A stretch of DNA of 64,000 nt. It comes from Arthrobacter sp. NicSoilB4 (GTDB taxonomy: Bacteria; Actinomycetota; Actinomycetes; Actinomycetales; Micrococcaceae). The stretch covers positions 1,798,001-1,862,000 of the forward strand of contig NZ_AP024653.1 of NCBI RefSeq assembly GCF_019977335.1, read 5' to 3'. Positions 1 through 9,061 of the stretch are shown here, in pieces; the first letter of the stretch is position 1, and each line of letters begins with the position of its first letter. The position numbers were made by a program, and so were the translations under genes. The notes under the pieces were generated by a model. The model was not told the origin of the DNA. It ran no database searches and saw nothing but the letters and a program-made list of their open reading frames with translations.

Positions 1-1
1 G

Positions 2-217
2 TGGCCATCCGCTCCGGATGATCGGACGCTGGGGGTGGTGGAATTTTCGATCTTTCCGCACCTGGACGCTTTCCCGGGCAACACCCTGGCCCACGCAGAG
101 CGGTGGGCCGACGACCTCGGCGGCCCGGCCTACGCCATCGACGAACAGACAGCTATCAAGGTGGTCGACGGCGCCGTCGAGGTGGTTTCCGAAGGACAAT
201 GGAAGAAGTTCGGGTGA
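2..217 (+). CDS. Type 1 glutamine amidotransferase-like / peptidase S51 family protein, C-terminal part
   Basis: The frame is open from base 2 and ends at 217, so only about 71 C-terminal residues are in the window. The segment contains FSIFPHLD followed by an ERWADDL helix, then AYAIDEQTAIKVVDG and a terminal SEGQWKKF. This pattern is typical of the end of peptidase E-like (S51) proteins annotated as type 1 glutamine amidotransferase-like. The catalytic Ser and His lie upstream, outside the window, so activity cannot be judged. A GTG at 35 gives a shorter reading, but coding similarity continues to the left edge, so it is unlikely to be the true start. Confidence 0.7.
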   Translation, partial: WPSAPDDRTLGVVEFSIFPHLDAFPGNTLAHAERWADDLGGPAYAIDEQTAIKVVDGAVEVVSEGQWKKFG

Positions 218-407
218 TAGGTGCCCAGCATTTGTGACCTCGCGTGGCTTTTGTGAACAGCAGGGACGGGACGAACAGGGAAGGTCTGCAGCGAAACGGG
301 CAGGTTGGGACTGCCCCGGGTTTTGTTGACTCCTGGACCTAGCGAGCGAGGCCGCGAATTCCCGGTGACAGTTGATGACGCTCCCATCGCCCAGACCTTC
401 GGAACGG

Positions 408-498
408 AGGTTTGCCGGCCGGGGCCTGGTTCCGAGGATAATCCCCAGCCGAGCTCGCGCTCAGGCAGGATGAGCTCCGTCGCTACCCTAAGATCCAT
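408..498 (-). pseudogene. Possible 5' remnant of an ArfB-like peptidyl-tRNA hydrolase gene
   Basis: Reading the minus strand from an ATG at 498 gives a start MDLRVATELILPERELGW followed by PGPGRQ. This resembles the first 30 residues of ArfB/YaeJ ribosome-rescue factors, which begin with a short beta segment, IPE-EL-W, and then the GGQ loop (SSGPGGQ-VN). Here GGQ reads GRQ and the sequence loses resemblance right after it, so this looks like a decayed or truncated copy. The rest of 217-545 holds no coding region I can support. This is inferred from a short match, so confidence is modest. Confidence 0.33.
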
Positions 499-544
499 GC
501 GATCAACGTGACACAGCCTGCGAAGCCCGCAGCCGCAATTTCCC

Positions 545-1312
545 TTAGAACAGCGGCCAGGGTAAGGCCGGCATCTCACCGCTCGGAGCCGGAAACCGCC
601 CTGCCAGGCGCAACCGGGCGCAGCGCGCGGCGAGCGATGCGATTTCTTCGGCGCTGAGCAAATCCGCCAGATTTCGTCCCAGCCCACCTTGGAGTCCTTC
701 ACGGACGCGATCTATGCCGTCGCGTTCCTCGGCGGTCAGAGCGTCGCCCAGCCATCCCCACAGCACCGTGCGCAGCTTGTTGTCACGGTGAAAGGTGAGC
801 CCATGGTCCACGCCGTGCCGGTGTCCGTCCGTCATGGCAAGAATGTGGTCGCCTTTGCGGTCGGCGTTGTTGACGACCATGTCGAACACCGCCATGCGTC
901 TGAGCGCTGGCGAGTCTTCGTGGACGAGGGCGACCATCTGTCCGGTCTCATCTCGTCCCTCGAGAATTTGTTTCCAGCCCGTCTCCGGCACCAGGTCCGT
1001 CGCGACCAGGCTCACAGCGCTTTGGGCGGGGTCCTGCTCCTGCCAGAGCTGCACCATTCCTTCGCCCAGGGGACCATCGCGCAGCCAGGTGTGCGGCACC
1101 ACGTTCCAGCCGAGGGCCTGCGAGACCAGGTAGGCTGCCACCTCCCGGTGAGCCAGGGTGCCGTGGGGAAAATCCCACAGCGGACTTTCGCCTGCTATCG
1201 GTTTGTAGACGACCACGACGTCGCCGATGCTCCCCAAAAATGTGGCGTTTGACGCCGTCGTGATGCGGCCGGTGAGCGTCAGCTCGGCGGTCACGAGGTC
1301 CGGCGCTGGCAT
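545..1312 (-). CDS. SCO1664 family protein
   Basis: A 255-residue protein of the SCO1664 family (TIGR03843 type). It is an actinobacterial protein of unknown biochemical role with a PI3/PI4-kinase-like fold suggested for relatives. Visible family features are VVYKPIAGE near residue 40, WDFPHGTLAHREVAAY, and NNADRKGDH followed by GVDHGLTFH, which resemble kinase-fold catalytic segments. The start at 1312 is chosen because its ATG overlaps the TGA of the upstream DUF3090 gene by one base (TGATG), indicating translational coupling. An upstream in-frame ATG at 1375 lies inside the neighbour. In relatives this block often sits next to mycothiol ligase mshC, which is not seen here. Confidence 0.85.
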   Translation of the reverse strand: MPAPDLVTAELTLTGRITTASNATFLGSIGDVVVVYKPIAGESPLWDFPHGTLAHREVAAYLVSQALGWNVVPHTWLRDGPLGEGMVQLWQEQDPAQSAVSLVATDLVPETGWKQILEGRDETGQMVALVHEDSPALRRMAVFDMVVNNADRKGDHILAMTDGHRHGVDHGLTFHRDNKLRTVLWGWLGDALTAEERDGIDRVREGLQGGLGRNLADLLSAEEIASLAARCARLRLAGRFPAPSGEMPALPWPLF

Positions 1313-1866
1313 CAGACCTCGGGAAAGGTGCAGATGTGCCCGTCGGCGTCTATGGGGTAACCGCAGAGCGGACAAGCCGGACGCCCTGCGCCCACGATCT
1401 CCCGGGTGCGCTTGGCGAACGCGCGGGCGGTGCCGACCGGCATCCGCACCAGCAGCATTTCGGGCTCATCAGCGCCGTCCTCATCCTGCGCTGCGTCGTT
1501 GTCATCAGCATCGACATCGGTGATGGGGTGGGCCTCGATTACGACCTGGGCGGTGGTTGGGTCCCAACCTAAGCTCATGGCGCCGGTGCGGAACTGCTCC
1601 TGAACGGCCTCGAGCTGGTCATTGTCGACAAGTTCGACGGGGGTGCTGGTGGGAACGCTGAAGGGGTTGCCTTCGACGGTGATGAGCTGGTCGAGAATTT
1701 CGTCGATCTTATCTGCGAGCAGAGCCGACTGCTGCTTCTCCAGCGCGATACTCACGATCTGCTTCCCTGCGCGCACCTGCAGGTAGAACGTGCGCGCCCC
1801 CGGAAGGCCAATGGTGCCGACGACGACCCGATCAGGCCAGGCAAACTCGTGAACTCGTGTAGGCAT
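1312..1866 (-). CDS. DUF3090 family protein
   Basis: A 184-residue DUF3090 protein (TIGR03847 type), conserved in Actinobacteria and of unknown function. It begins MPTRVHEFAWPDR and contains the family segment GTIGLPGARTFYLQVRAG. A C-terminal CPLCGYPIDADGHICTF patch has the spacing of a small zinc-binding site (CxxC...H-x-C). It is the middle gene of the trio phosphatase - DUF3090 - SCO1664, all on the minus strand. The gap to the upstream phosphatase is only 24 bases, and its stop overlaps the next start. This supports one operon and a shared, still unknown, role. Confidence 0.88.
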   Translation of the reverse strand: MPTRVHEFAWPDRVVVGTIGLPGARTFYLQVRAGKQIVSIALEKQQSALLADKIDEILDQLITVEGNPFSVPTSTPVELVDNDQLEAVQEQFRTGAMSLGWDPTTAQVVIEAHPITDVDADDNDAAQDEDGADEPEMLLVRMPVGTARAFAKRTREIVGAGRPACPLCGYPIDADGHICTFPEV

Positions 1867-1890
1867 GTCAGTATTTTAGGCACATGTGGT

Positions 1891-2583
1891 TCATGGCGCC
1901 CTTAGCCCTGCACCGCCGCCCACCGGCGCATCGCCAGAGTGGATGCCGTTTGACAGCCACGACAGATCACCCGCGTCGGTGTTGGTCGCGTAGACGCTCG
2001 GCCGGCTAGCGCCGTAGCGCACGATCGATACCGAGGCGGGGCCCACGTTAATACGCTGGAACAGGTCAAGGTGCATGCCCAGCGCGTCGGCGAGGATTGA
2101 CTTGATGATGTCGCCGTGGCTGACCGCCACCCACACGGCCCCCGGCCCGTACTCGGCCTCGAAGGCTGCATCGTGGCGTCGAATCGCTGCCACCGACCTA
2201 GCCTGCATCGCAGCCATGGGTTCACCGCCGGGAAAGACGACGGCGGACGGTTGCGACTGCACAACCGGCCACAAATCCTCGGTCGCGAGATCACTGAGCG
2301 TGCGGCCCTGCCACTGGCCGTAGTCGCACTCGGTGAGATCCGGTTCGACCGGCGCGTGCGGCGTGCCGGCCTGGCGATCAAGGATGAGCTGGGCGGTCTG
2401 CTGACAACGCTCAAGAGGGCTCGACACCACCCCGGCTAGAGGCACGGCCGCGAGCCGGTCTCCGGTCAGAGCCGCCTGGTCCCGCCCGATCTGGTCCAGA
2501 CTGACGCCGACGGCCCGACCGGCCAGCAGCCCAGTGGCATTTGCCGTGGTGCGGCCGTGCCGCACGAGAATAACTGTCGCCAT
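1891..2583 (-). CDS. Histidine phosphatase family protein (MSMEG_4193 type)
   Basis: A 230-residue phosphoglycerate-mutase-like phosphatase. The N-terminal VILVRHGRTTAN carries the RHG catalytic motif. The second conserved part SSPLERCQQTAQ follows near residue 55, then the catalytic acid region LTECDYGQWQG and a C-terminal VSHGDIIK with the second histidine. The length and the two neighbours match the MSMEG_4193 (TIGR03848) group of putative phosphomutases/phosphatases. The substrate is unknown. It is the first gene of a three-gene minus-strand operon with DUF3090 and SCO1664 proteins. Confidence 0.88.
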   Translation of the reverse strand: MATVILVRHGRTTANATGLLAGRAVGVSLDQIGRDQAALTGDRLAAVPLAGVVSSPLERCQQTAQLILDRQAGTPHAPVEPDLTECDYGQWQGRTLSDLATEDLWPVVQSQPSAVVFPGGEPMAAMQARSVAAIRRHDAAFEAEYGPGAVWVAVSHGDIIKSILADALGMHLDLFQRINVGPASVSIVRYGASRPSVYATNTDAGDLSWLSNGIHSGDAPVGGGAGLRAP

Positions 2584-2858
2584 CCACCCAGCCTAACCAC
2601 CCGCTCGACGGCGGTGTGAACCGTACAGGGCCGCGCGTCGAACAGGCAGACAAAGCACTGGCGGAACCCTTGGTGTAGACGACTTATGAAGCTGCCAATC
2701 CGGCGCGGCTGGACGTTTGACGTTTTCGAGACTGTCGTCCGGTTACGCGAACAACACCGAAGCGGGTGTGAGATCCGCCGTGAATAGATGGCGAAGACGC
2801 CGTGAACGGCGGCGTGTGGGTAGGAACGCGCGTCCCTAGGCGCCGTAGCGTCGCGGTC

Positions 2859-4529
2859 ATGATCACACCCAATCATCCTTTCCGCAGAGCTTCCATGGCC
2901 GCCGCGGCCGTAGCCCTGCCGGTTGCATTCCTTGCCCCCGCCGGCGCCTCTTCAGCGGCACCGGGCACCGCACATCAGACTGCTGCCGTCGCGCCGGACC
3001 CATCCGCCAAGCTCGACCTGGGCGCTCCCGGCCTCCCCGAGTCCCGCACCGTCACGGCCCTTGCCCCAGGCCTCACTCGGACATCCATCACCCGGGGAAC
3101 CCCCAACCAGGACTTCTTCTGGACCGCTGAGGTTGCCGTACCGTCCACCTCCCCGGATCCGGACGCGCCGGCGTCAGCACTGTCCACGCAGGCGCAGGCC
3201 CAAAAGGTCGCCGACAAGCTCATCGCCGCGGGCGTCGTCGCCCGCGTCGAACATGTCCAGTCACCGCAGCTGGCCGACGCCGGAGGGGATCTCGGCTACC
3301 GCGTCCGTGCTGGGCATTTCACGGCCAAAGCCGGCGGCTCCGCCACTGTCGCCCAGATCCAGTCGGCCGGCTACAAATCCTCGGTGATCTACAGCGGCTG
3401 GGATGGCGACGAAGGCTCCAGCGAGAACGACCACGGGCTCTGGAAGCTGGAGGTCCTCACTATCGACCCCAAAGAATTCCGAGGCGACCTTACTTCCTCG
3501 TTCGGTCCCAACCTCGAAGACCGGGAAACGACCAGCCAGCTCGCGGACGCCTCGGGCGCCCTGGCTGCGACCAACGGCGGCTACTTCGTTATGGACCCCG
3601 CCGCCGGAGCCCCGGGCGATCCCGCAGGCTCGGCAGTTCAAGCTGGCAAGGTCCTCAGCGAGCCCGTCGGGGACCGGCCCTCCCTAGTTATCGATGCCAA
3701 GAACGAGACCTCCATCCAGCGGCTGCACTGGCACGGAAAAGTCACGGCCTCCGGGAAGGCTGGAGGGCTCTCCCTGGACGGCTTGAACCGGGTGCCGGGC
3801 CTCATCCGCAACTGCGGCGGCACCGATGACACCCCAACGAACCTGCCGCTGCACGACTTCACCTGCACGGACGTGAACGAGATCGTGGCCTTCACCCCGG
3901 AGTTCGGCGCCACCACCCCGTCCGGTCCCGGGCTTGAAGCCGTCCTCGACGCCCAGGGCACGGTCACTGCCGTCAACAACAGCCGGGGAACCGCCGTCCC
4001 GGCCGGCGGCCACACCCTGCAGGCCGTCGGGACGGACGCAGACAAGCTCGCCGCCCTGGCTGAGCCCGGCTCCAGGCTGACGGTCGACACGGAGCTCATC
4101 AACGACGGCGGAAAGCCCCTCAGGACCAGCCCCACCACCGACGTGGTCAACGGCGGACCGACACTCGTCGAAAACGGGGAGCTCAACGTGACTGCCAAGC
4201 GCGACGGCATGGTCCGCGCCGGCGACAGCAACTCCTTCTTCTACGGGTGGGTGCACAAGCGCAACCCGCGCACCATTGCAGGAGTTGACGCCCAAGGCCG
4301 CACGCTCCTGGTCACAGCCGACGGGCGCCAGACGACGTCCCTCGGACTGAGCATCAAAGAAGCCGCCGACGTCGCCCGCTCGCTCGGGATGGTCAACGCC
4401 ATCAACCTCGACGGCGGAGGATCAACAGCCATGGTCCAGGGCGGCCAGGTCGTAAACTCCCCGTCTGATACGGCCGGTGAACGCCCGGTCGGAGATGCGC
4501 TCCTCGTTCTTCCCGGCCGTAAAGGCTAG
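2859..4529 (+). CDS. Secreted phosphodiester glycosidase family protein (NAGPA/DUF2233 domain)
   Basis: About 556 residues. The ATG at 2859 is preferred over 2802 because it puts a normal signal peptide first: MITPNHPFRRAS, then a hydrophobic stretch ending in an Ala-rich cleavage region near residue 33. The second half is the NAGPA (phosphodiester glycosidase) domain, with TNGGYFV near residue 247, VVNGGPTLV, then GVDAQGRTLLVTADG and the hallmark NLDGGGSTAM near the end. Family members remove phosphodiester-linked sugars. The middle region is family-typical but not catalytically defined. It is probably exported and acts on cell-surface or environmental glycans. It is monocistronic. Confidence 0.86.
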   Translation: MITPNHPFRRASMAAAAVALPVAFLAPAGASSAAPGTAHQTAAVAPDPSAKLDLGAPGLPESRTVTALAPGLTRTSITRGTPNQDFFWTAEVAVPSTSPDPDAPASALSTQAQAQKVADKLIAAGVVARVEHVQSPQLADAGGDLGYRVRAGHFTAKAGGSATVAQIQSAGYKSSVIYSGWDGDEGSSENDHGLWKLEVLTIDPKEFRGDLTSSFGPNLEDRETTSQLADASGALAATNGGYFVMDPAAGAPGDPAGSAVQAGKVLSEPVGDRPSLVIDAKNETSIQRLHWHGKVTASGKAGGLSLDGLNRVPGLIRNCGGTDDTPTNLPLHDFTCTDVNEIVAFTPEFGATTPSGPGLEAVLDAQGTVTAVNNSRGTAVPAGGHTLQAVGTDADKLAALAEPGSRLTVDTELINDGGKPLRTSPTTDVVNGGPTLVENGELNVTAKRDGMVRAGDSNSFFYGWVHKRNPRTIAGVDAQGRTLLVTADGRQTTSLGLSIKEAADVARSLGMVNAINLDGGGSTAMVQGGQVVNSPSDTAGERPVGDALLVLPGRKG

Positions 4530-4675
4530 GCCCGGTCAATCCCCGCCCACGGCACCCGTTGTCGTTGGTGGGGACTTGCGCGTCAGCCCAGCAGGAACTC
4601 GCACCAGAGCAGGTAATGACCTGAGATCCGCCAGGACACTTCGCTGCGGGTCAGGTCCCGGAAGGCTCGCCGTGC

Positions 4676-5239
4676 TCAGCGCCTCGTCTCGTACCGGGTC
4701 AGGACCACACCATCGGGAAACGTCCGCGTCTCCACCAGGTTCAGGTTCACCCAGCTGTCCAGCGATGTGAAGAACGGAGTGCCGCCGCCCACCAGGACCG
4801 GATGGGTGGCTAGCGCGTATTCGTCGATCAGCCCGGCCCGCATGGCAGCCCCGGCGAGCGTTGCGCCGCCGACGCTGATCGGGCCGCCGTCCTCGGCCTT
4901 GAGCCGGGTGATCTCGGCGACCGCGTCGCCGGTGACCAGGCGGGTGTTCCAGTCGACCTTCTCGATCGTCGAGGAGAACACCACCTTTGGCGTGTCCCGC
5001 CAGTTCCGCGCGAACTCAATCTCCGCCGGGGTGGCGTTGGGCTGCTGGTCGCCAGTGGGCCAGTAGGAGCTCATGGTCTCCCAGAGCTTGCGCCCGTACA
5101 GCGACAGGCTGCTAGCCCGCTCCTGGTCGAGCCACCACTGGAACAGTTCGTCGCTCGGCCCGCCCCAGCCGATGTCGTCGCCGGCCGCGGCGATGTAGCC
5201 GTCCAGGGTCAGATTCATGCCGTAGATCAGTTTCCGCAC
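4676..5239 (-). CDS. Dihydrofolate reductase family protein (RibD C-terminal-like)
   Basis: A 187-residue NADPH-dependent reductase of the RibD_C/DHFR superfamily. A GTG start at 5239 gives VRKLIYGMNLTLDGYIA, the usual first strand, preceded by a purine-rich GGAAGG. The in-frame ATG at 5278 would add an unlikely basic leader. Conserved parts are YGRKLWETM, the nucleotide-binding segment PISVGGATLAGAAMRAGLIDE, and the late PVLVGGGTPFF. The substrate is unknown; paralogues are common in Arthrobacter and a second one lies at 13995-14576. No obvious operon partner is present. Confidence 0.86.
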   Translation of the reverse strand: MRKLIYGMNLTLDGYIAAAGDDIGWGGPSDELFQWWLDQERASSLSLYGRKLWETMSSYWPTGDQQPNATPAEIEFARNWRDTPKVVFSSTIEKVDWNTRLVTGDAVAEITRLKAEDGGPISVGGATLAGAAMRAGLIDEYALATHPVLVGGGTPFFTSLDSWVNLNLVETRTFPDGVVLTRYETRR

Positions 5240-5620
5240 GGCGCCAGCCTTCCGTCTCGTAGTGGTCGAAGGCGTCATTGAACTCTGTCGTCCCGCATAT
5301 GATCGGCAGCGCCCTGTCCCTCATGGAGCCACCGTAACTGCCCATGATGTGGATGCCATAGCCTTCGGCACGCGTTTCAGCTGCCCGGTGGAGTTTCCTT
5401 ACGGGCGCTGCGGGTGGCAACGATGAGCGTCCTAGAGAAGTGACGGAGTTCAAGCCCTGGGCGCGTGTCTTGGGTGGCTACTCGGTTGTCCTGGGACATT
5501 TCAAGCATGACCACGCGCCAGTTCCCATTCCGCCCAAAAACCAGCGGAGAGCTGGAACAGGGGGATATCATTGCGGTTCCTTGCGAGAAAGGGCGTTGTT
5601 TCGTGCGCCAAGATGGCAGC

Positions 5621-6160
5621 ATGCCTCTTGACGATCTGCTCGCCAGCCTCCAGGAAGTTCCTGAATCAGGTTCGCGTGACGCGTATCTTCGGTTCCTGAC
5701 CATTGCCGGGGACGCGGCGTTGCGTCGCGATGGCGGCCCGGAGCATGTCACAGGGTCCTGCTTCGTCTTTTCACCTGCATTCGACCGTATTCTTCTGTGC
5801 TTCCACCGCAAGGGGCAGTTCTGGGTGCAGTTCGGCGGTCACATCGAGTCGAAGGACGCATCGGTGGCGGAAGCAGCACAAAGGGAAGCCCGCGAGGAGT
5901 CCGGAATTGTCGACGTTGTCCTGCTATCTACCGCGATCGTTGATCTTGACCGCCACGATCTGCACGCGGGATTCTCATGTGCCGCCCATTGGGATGTCGG
6001 ATTCGCTGCAACCATCGACCCTGATGTGGAGATCGCCGTGAGTGATGAAAGCGAGGACGTCCGATGGTTCCCAATCGACGAACTGCCCGATCAGGTACCT
6101 ACTGGCTTCGTCGCGCGCTTGGAACACGTCCGGCGTAGGTCAATCTCACTGATTGGCTGA
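5621..6160 (+). CDS. NUDIX hydrolase
   Basis: About 179 residues from the ATG at 5621. The NUDIX box is clear: GGHIESKDASVAEAAQREAREESG, with the REAREES core that binds catalytic Mg2+. The box is flanked by VTGSCFVFSPAFDRILLC before and VRWFPIDELP after, as in many nucleotide-diphosphate hydrolases. The frame is open upstream to an ATG at 5465, but the extra segment does not resemble the family, so the inner start is preferred; the start remains uncertain. No partner gene indicates the substrate. A different NUDIX protein is encoded at 8329-8802. Confidence 0.82.
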   Translation: MPLDDLLASLQEVPESGSRDAYLRFLTIAGDAALRRDGGPEHVTGSCFVFSPAFDRILLCFHRKGQFWVQFGGHIESKDASVAEAAQREAREESGIVDVVLLSTAIVDLDRHDLHAGFSCAAHWDVGFAATIDPDVEIAVSDESEDVRWFPIDELPDQVPTGFVARLEHVRRRSISLIG

Positions 6161-6225
6161 CGCGTCGGCTGGGACGGTCGTCGTCCACTCGGATTCTCAG
6201 ACGCTACCGTGGACATCGTTCTCCC

Positions 6226-6487
6226 TCAGACGTTGAGTGTCCCGGTCATCCAATCCTCGAGGTAACGCATGACGGTCGGCGCGACCCACACCCGGCTGTC
6301 ATCCACGTGGTTCCAGACCGGAAATAGGCGTTGTCCTCAGCGATTCGGTGGGCGGTCCAAAGCAGGCCCAGCCCGTACTCACCCTCGTACCATTCGTTTC
6401 TGCCAGGAGTTGCCGAAGTTGGTCAGGGAGCTTGTACCCGAGTTGGGCTTCACACTCTAGATGTACTGCCCAGGCAGGATGGATCAG
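6226..6487 (-). pseudogene. SMI1/KNR4-like protein gene, broken by two frameshifts
   Basis: Three minus-strand frames joined in order restore an SMI1/KNR4-like C-terminal region. The first part ends ECEAQLGYKLPDQLRQLLAE, then TNG (to about 6389). The second frame gives EGEYGLGLLWTAHRIAEDN and YFRSG. The third frame, from about 6310, gives HVDDSRVWVAPTVMRYLEDW and ends at a TGA at 6228-6226. Each junction needs one added base (near 6388 and near 6310). SMI1/KNR4 proteins often act as immunity proteins for contact-dependent or polymorphic toxins, but no toxin gene is adjacent. The start could not be found, so the 5' end may also be lost. Confidence 0.62.
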
Positions 6488-6818
6488 GCCTCTCACGGGC
6501 CCGCAGTCATGGGCAATAACGGTGCTCGGCACGATGATGTCCGCCCTGCATGGTTTGGGTACGTGCTTTTCCACTCATCCGGGTTCGAGTGTGACTACTG
6601 GGTTTACTACTAGCTACTACTTGTCTTACGTCCGCACTCTTGTTGGCGTCAGCGGATCCCCGGTACAGTTCGACCACCATCCTTCCTAGCGATGTCACCC
6701 GCTTTCTCGGTCGAGGTTGGCTCCGGCAGCCGGATATATCAAATACCTAGTAGAAACACCGATAAAGATGAAGGCTACGAGTGTTCGGGCGTTGCCAACT
6801 CAGCAGAGTCGACGTGGC

Positions 6819-8036
6819 ATGATGTTCCGGCGTAAATGCGTAGCTGCTGCATCGTCCATTCTGATTTTGTCTGCAATCATCACTCCGACAACCGCAAGCG
6901 CCGCAGCGACAACCTCGTTGGTCATGGATACTTACGTGCAGGCGGACAGGGCGACTTCGAACTTTGGGGCCAGTATCCGTTTATCTACAGAAGGCCGTGC
7001 GAATATCTGGCGGAACTCGCTTTTACGGTTCTCCGTGCAAGTTCCCTCTGGCGAACATGTTGTTTCAGCCAAACTTCGGGCGTATTCCGAGACATCTACA
7101 AGTTCCACTGAGTTCGTGGATGTCTTTACTACAACTGGCGGCTGGACAGAGAGGGGCGTCACTTGGAATAGCGCACCGGCACGCGGGACATGGCTCGGGA
7201 AGGCTGGCGGATTCGCCACCGGCTCCTGGGTTGAATGGGATGTAACCAAGGGCGTCAACGCGAAGGGCGGCGAGCAGAACTTCAAGCTGGAAAGCAACGC
7301 GCGGAAGTGGATCGGGTTCAAGTCTAGGGAATCGTCGAACTCCGCCCTGCGCCCAAAACTGGTGGTGACGACTGCGCCTGACACGGCAACCTCCATGGAG
7401 GCAGCCGTGATCCATGGGTGGGGTGCGCGTGTAGCTGGGGACGAGTTCAATTATTCGGGCGCGCCCGATGCCACGAAGTGGAATGTCTACAACAGTGCCG
7501 GCCACGCGGGCAACGGTTTCCGGAGTCTTCAGCAGGTTACCGTAGATGGTTCCAAAATGGTCATGACTGGGACCCAGGATGGCACGACTGCCGGGATGGG
7601 TGCGAAGTTTGCAAACCAGAAGTACGGGCGGTGGGAAGTCCGGGCGGCCGGGTCCGGTGATAACGAATACCATATGGTGTCCATCCTGTGGCCCGATAGT
7701 GAAAATTGGCCGTGTGACGGCGAGATTGACTACGCGGAGACGACTGGCGACTGGAACGTCATCAAGTTCTTCCACCACTATGGGTGCTCGAACTTGCAGA
7801 CGTCATTGTCCAAGCCGCTGGACGTTACGCAGTTGCACAACTACGCGCTTGACTGGTCTCCGCGCGGAATCGTGGGCTACGTTGATGGCGTGAAGTGGTT
7901 TGAAGACACCGACCCCGCGCATCAGCCTCCCGGTCCGATGCACCAGACCTTACAACTGGACTGGTTCCCTGACAGCACTGCCAACGGCCCCGGCGAGATG
8001 AGGGTGGATTGGGTCCGCGTGTACGCGGCGGGCTGA
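6819..8036 (+). CDS. Secreted glycoside hydrolase family 16 protein with N-terminal DNRLRE-type carbohydrate-binding domain
   Basis: About 405 residues. The start at 6819 places a Sec signal peptide first (MMFRRKC, then hydrophobic SSILILSAIITP and an Ala-rich cleavage site); upstream in-frame starts at 6717 and 6768 only lengthen the leader. Residues about 35-190 are a DNRLRE/CBM96-like beta-sandwich (YVQADRATSNFG, WTERGVTWNSAP). Residues about 210-405 are GH16, with WPCDGEIDYAE holding the E-x-D-x-x-E catalytic pattern and a C-terminal MRVDWVRVY. It likely cleaves beta-glucan or a related polysaccharide outside the cell. Base composition is less GC-rich than most neighbours, which suggests transfer. 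Confidence 0.85.
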   Translation: MMFRRKCVAAASSILILSAIITPTTASAAATTSLVMDTYVQADRATSNFGASIRLSTEGRANIWRNSLLRFSVQVPSGEHVVSAKLRAYSETSTSSTEFVDVFTTTGGWTERGVTWNSAPARGTWLGKAGGFATGSWVEWDVTKGVNAKGGEQNFKLESNARKWIGFKSRESSNSALRPKLVVTTAPDTATSMEAAVIHGWGARVAGDEFNYSGAPDATKWNVYNSAGHAGNGFRSLQQVTVDGSKMVMTGTQDGTTAGMGAKFANQKYGRWEVRAAGSGDNEYHMVSILWPDSENWPCDGEIDYAETTGDWNVIKFFHHYGCSNLQTSLSKPLDVTQLHNYALDWSPRGIVGYVDGVKWFEDTDPAHQPPGPMHQTLQLDWFPDSTANGPGEMRVDWVRVYAAG

Positions 8037-8328
8037 ACATCGACCATTTCAAAGACCCATCCTAGCCGCCCTAGTACTTCGACATGTTAACCAGCCGGCT
8101 CGAACAGTGGATTTTCCAAGAGATAGCAGGACTCATCATTAACGAGCTGTTGCTCGCTACGTGATGCCCCACGAGTCAGCCTTGAACGGTACTAAGGGCT
8201 CACTGCAAGTTCGCTAATCGTGCCCGTCGCATTTAGGCATGGTTGGCGCTGCCCCGTGGAGGATCCTTCACAGGACACCTTGGTTACCCGGCGGGTCAAG
8301 AGGTCAAAGAACTCCGGACGGACTAGCC

Positions 8329-8802
8329 TCATTCGATAGCCGCGCTGGAGGAAAATCCGACAGAGACGATCGCTGGCATTCCTGATCTAAGGGACTCGAG
8401 GACGTGGAGCTCGTGAGGGACGACCGGCGACGGTAAATCATCAAGGTGGAACCACCTGAGATCAGAAGCCTTGTCTTGTTCCATCAGGTGCGGTTCGGAT
8501 GGCCATGCTGTGCACTGGTAGAAAAAGTCCACTCGACCCCCAAAGGTTTCCCCGTGCTCCTGATTCCGGTGCATGACTACTAGCGGCAGAAGATCGCTGC
8601 CATCAATTGAGAGTCCAAGCTCTTCCAGGACTTCACGGCACGCCGCGTCCTGAGCAGACTCGTTGGCTTCAATGTGGCCGGCGGCCGCTGTAGCCCAGTA
8701 CCCATCCAGATAACCAGTTCCTCGGCGCAGTTGTAGAAGCACAAATTCGGCTTGTCTGAAGATGACGGAACTGACTGGAGTTAGCTGGTGTCGTCCATTC
8801 AC
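8329..8802 (-). CDS. NUDIX domain-containing protein
   Basis: A 157-residue NUDIX hydrolase. The box reads GHIEANESAQDAACREVLEELGLSI, with the REVLEEL core. VSSVIFRQAEFVLLQLRRGTGY precedes it and LRWFHLDDLP follows, the layout of MutT-like nucleotide or cofactor pyrophosphatases. GYWATAAAGHIE suggests the group often labelled NUDIX domain-containing protein without known substrate. It is alone on its strand, with about 290 bases of apparently non-coding DNA on the downstream side (8037-8328), where I see no gene or repeat. It lies in the lower-GC part of the window. Confidence 0.84.
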   Translation of the reverse strand: MNGRHQLTPVSSVIFRQAEFVLLQLRRGTGYLDGYWATAAAGHIEANESAQDAACREVLEELGLSIDGSDLLPLVVMHRNQEHGETFGGRVDFFYQCTAWPSEPHLMEQDKASDLRWFHLDDLPSPVVPHELHVLESLRSGMPAIVSVGFSSSAAIE

Positions 8803-9061
8803 GGAGGATCCTTCTCAAGGTCAAGGGGCAGATCCATCCTTGCAGAACGCCGGCGCCACGTCCCAATGAGCGATCCCCTGTGGGCTGCCAGGGTGACAAA
8901 TGGCGCTGCGAAAAGACCGCTATTTATCGCAGCGTGTCACAGGTGTGGCGAACGGGGGCGCCATCCGTTGTGGTCCGGCAGGCTGTGCTTCACGATCTAG
9001 AGGCCATCCGGAGTCATCGGGACCAATGGAGTATGCGACTTCAACCAGATAGTCTGCGATC

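Noticed and set aside
305..511. Short plus-strand frame in the 217-545 gap
   Set aside because: No ribosome-binding site or family resemblance; the same region reads better as an ArfB-like remnant on the other strand.
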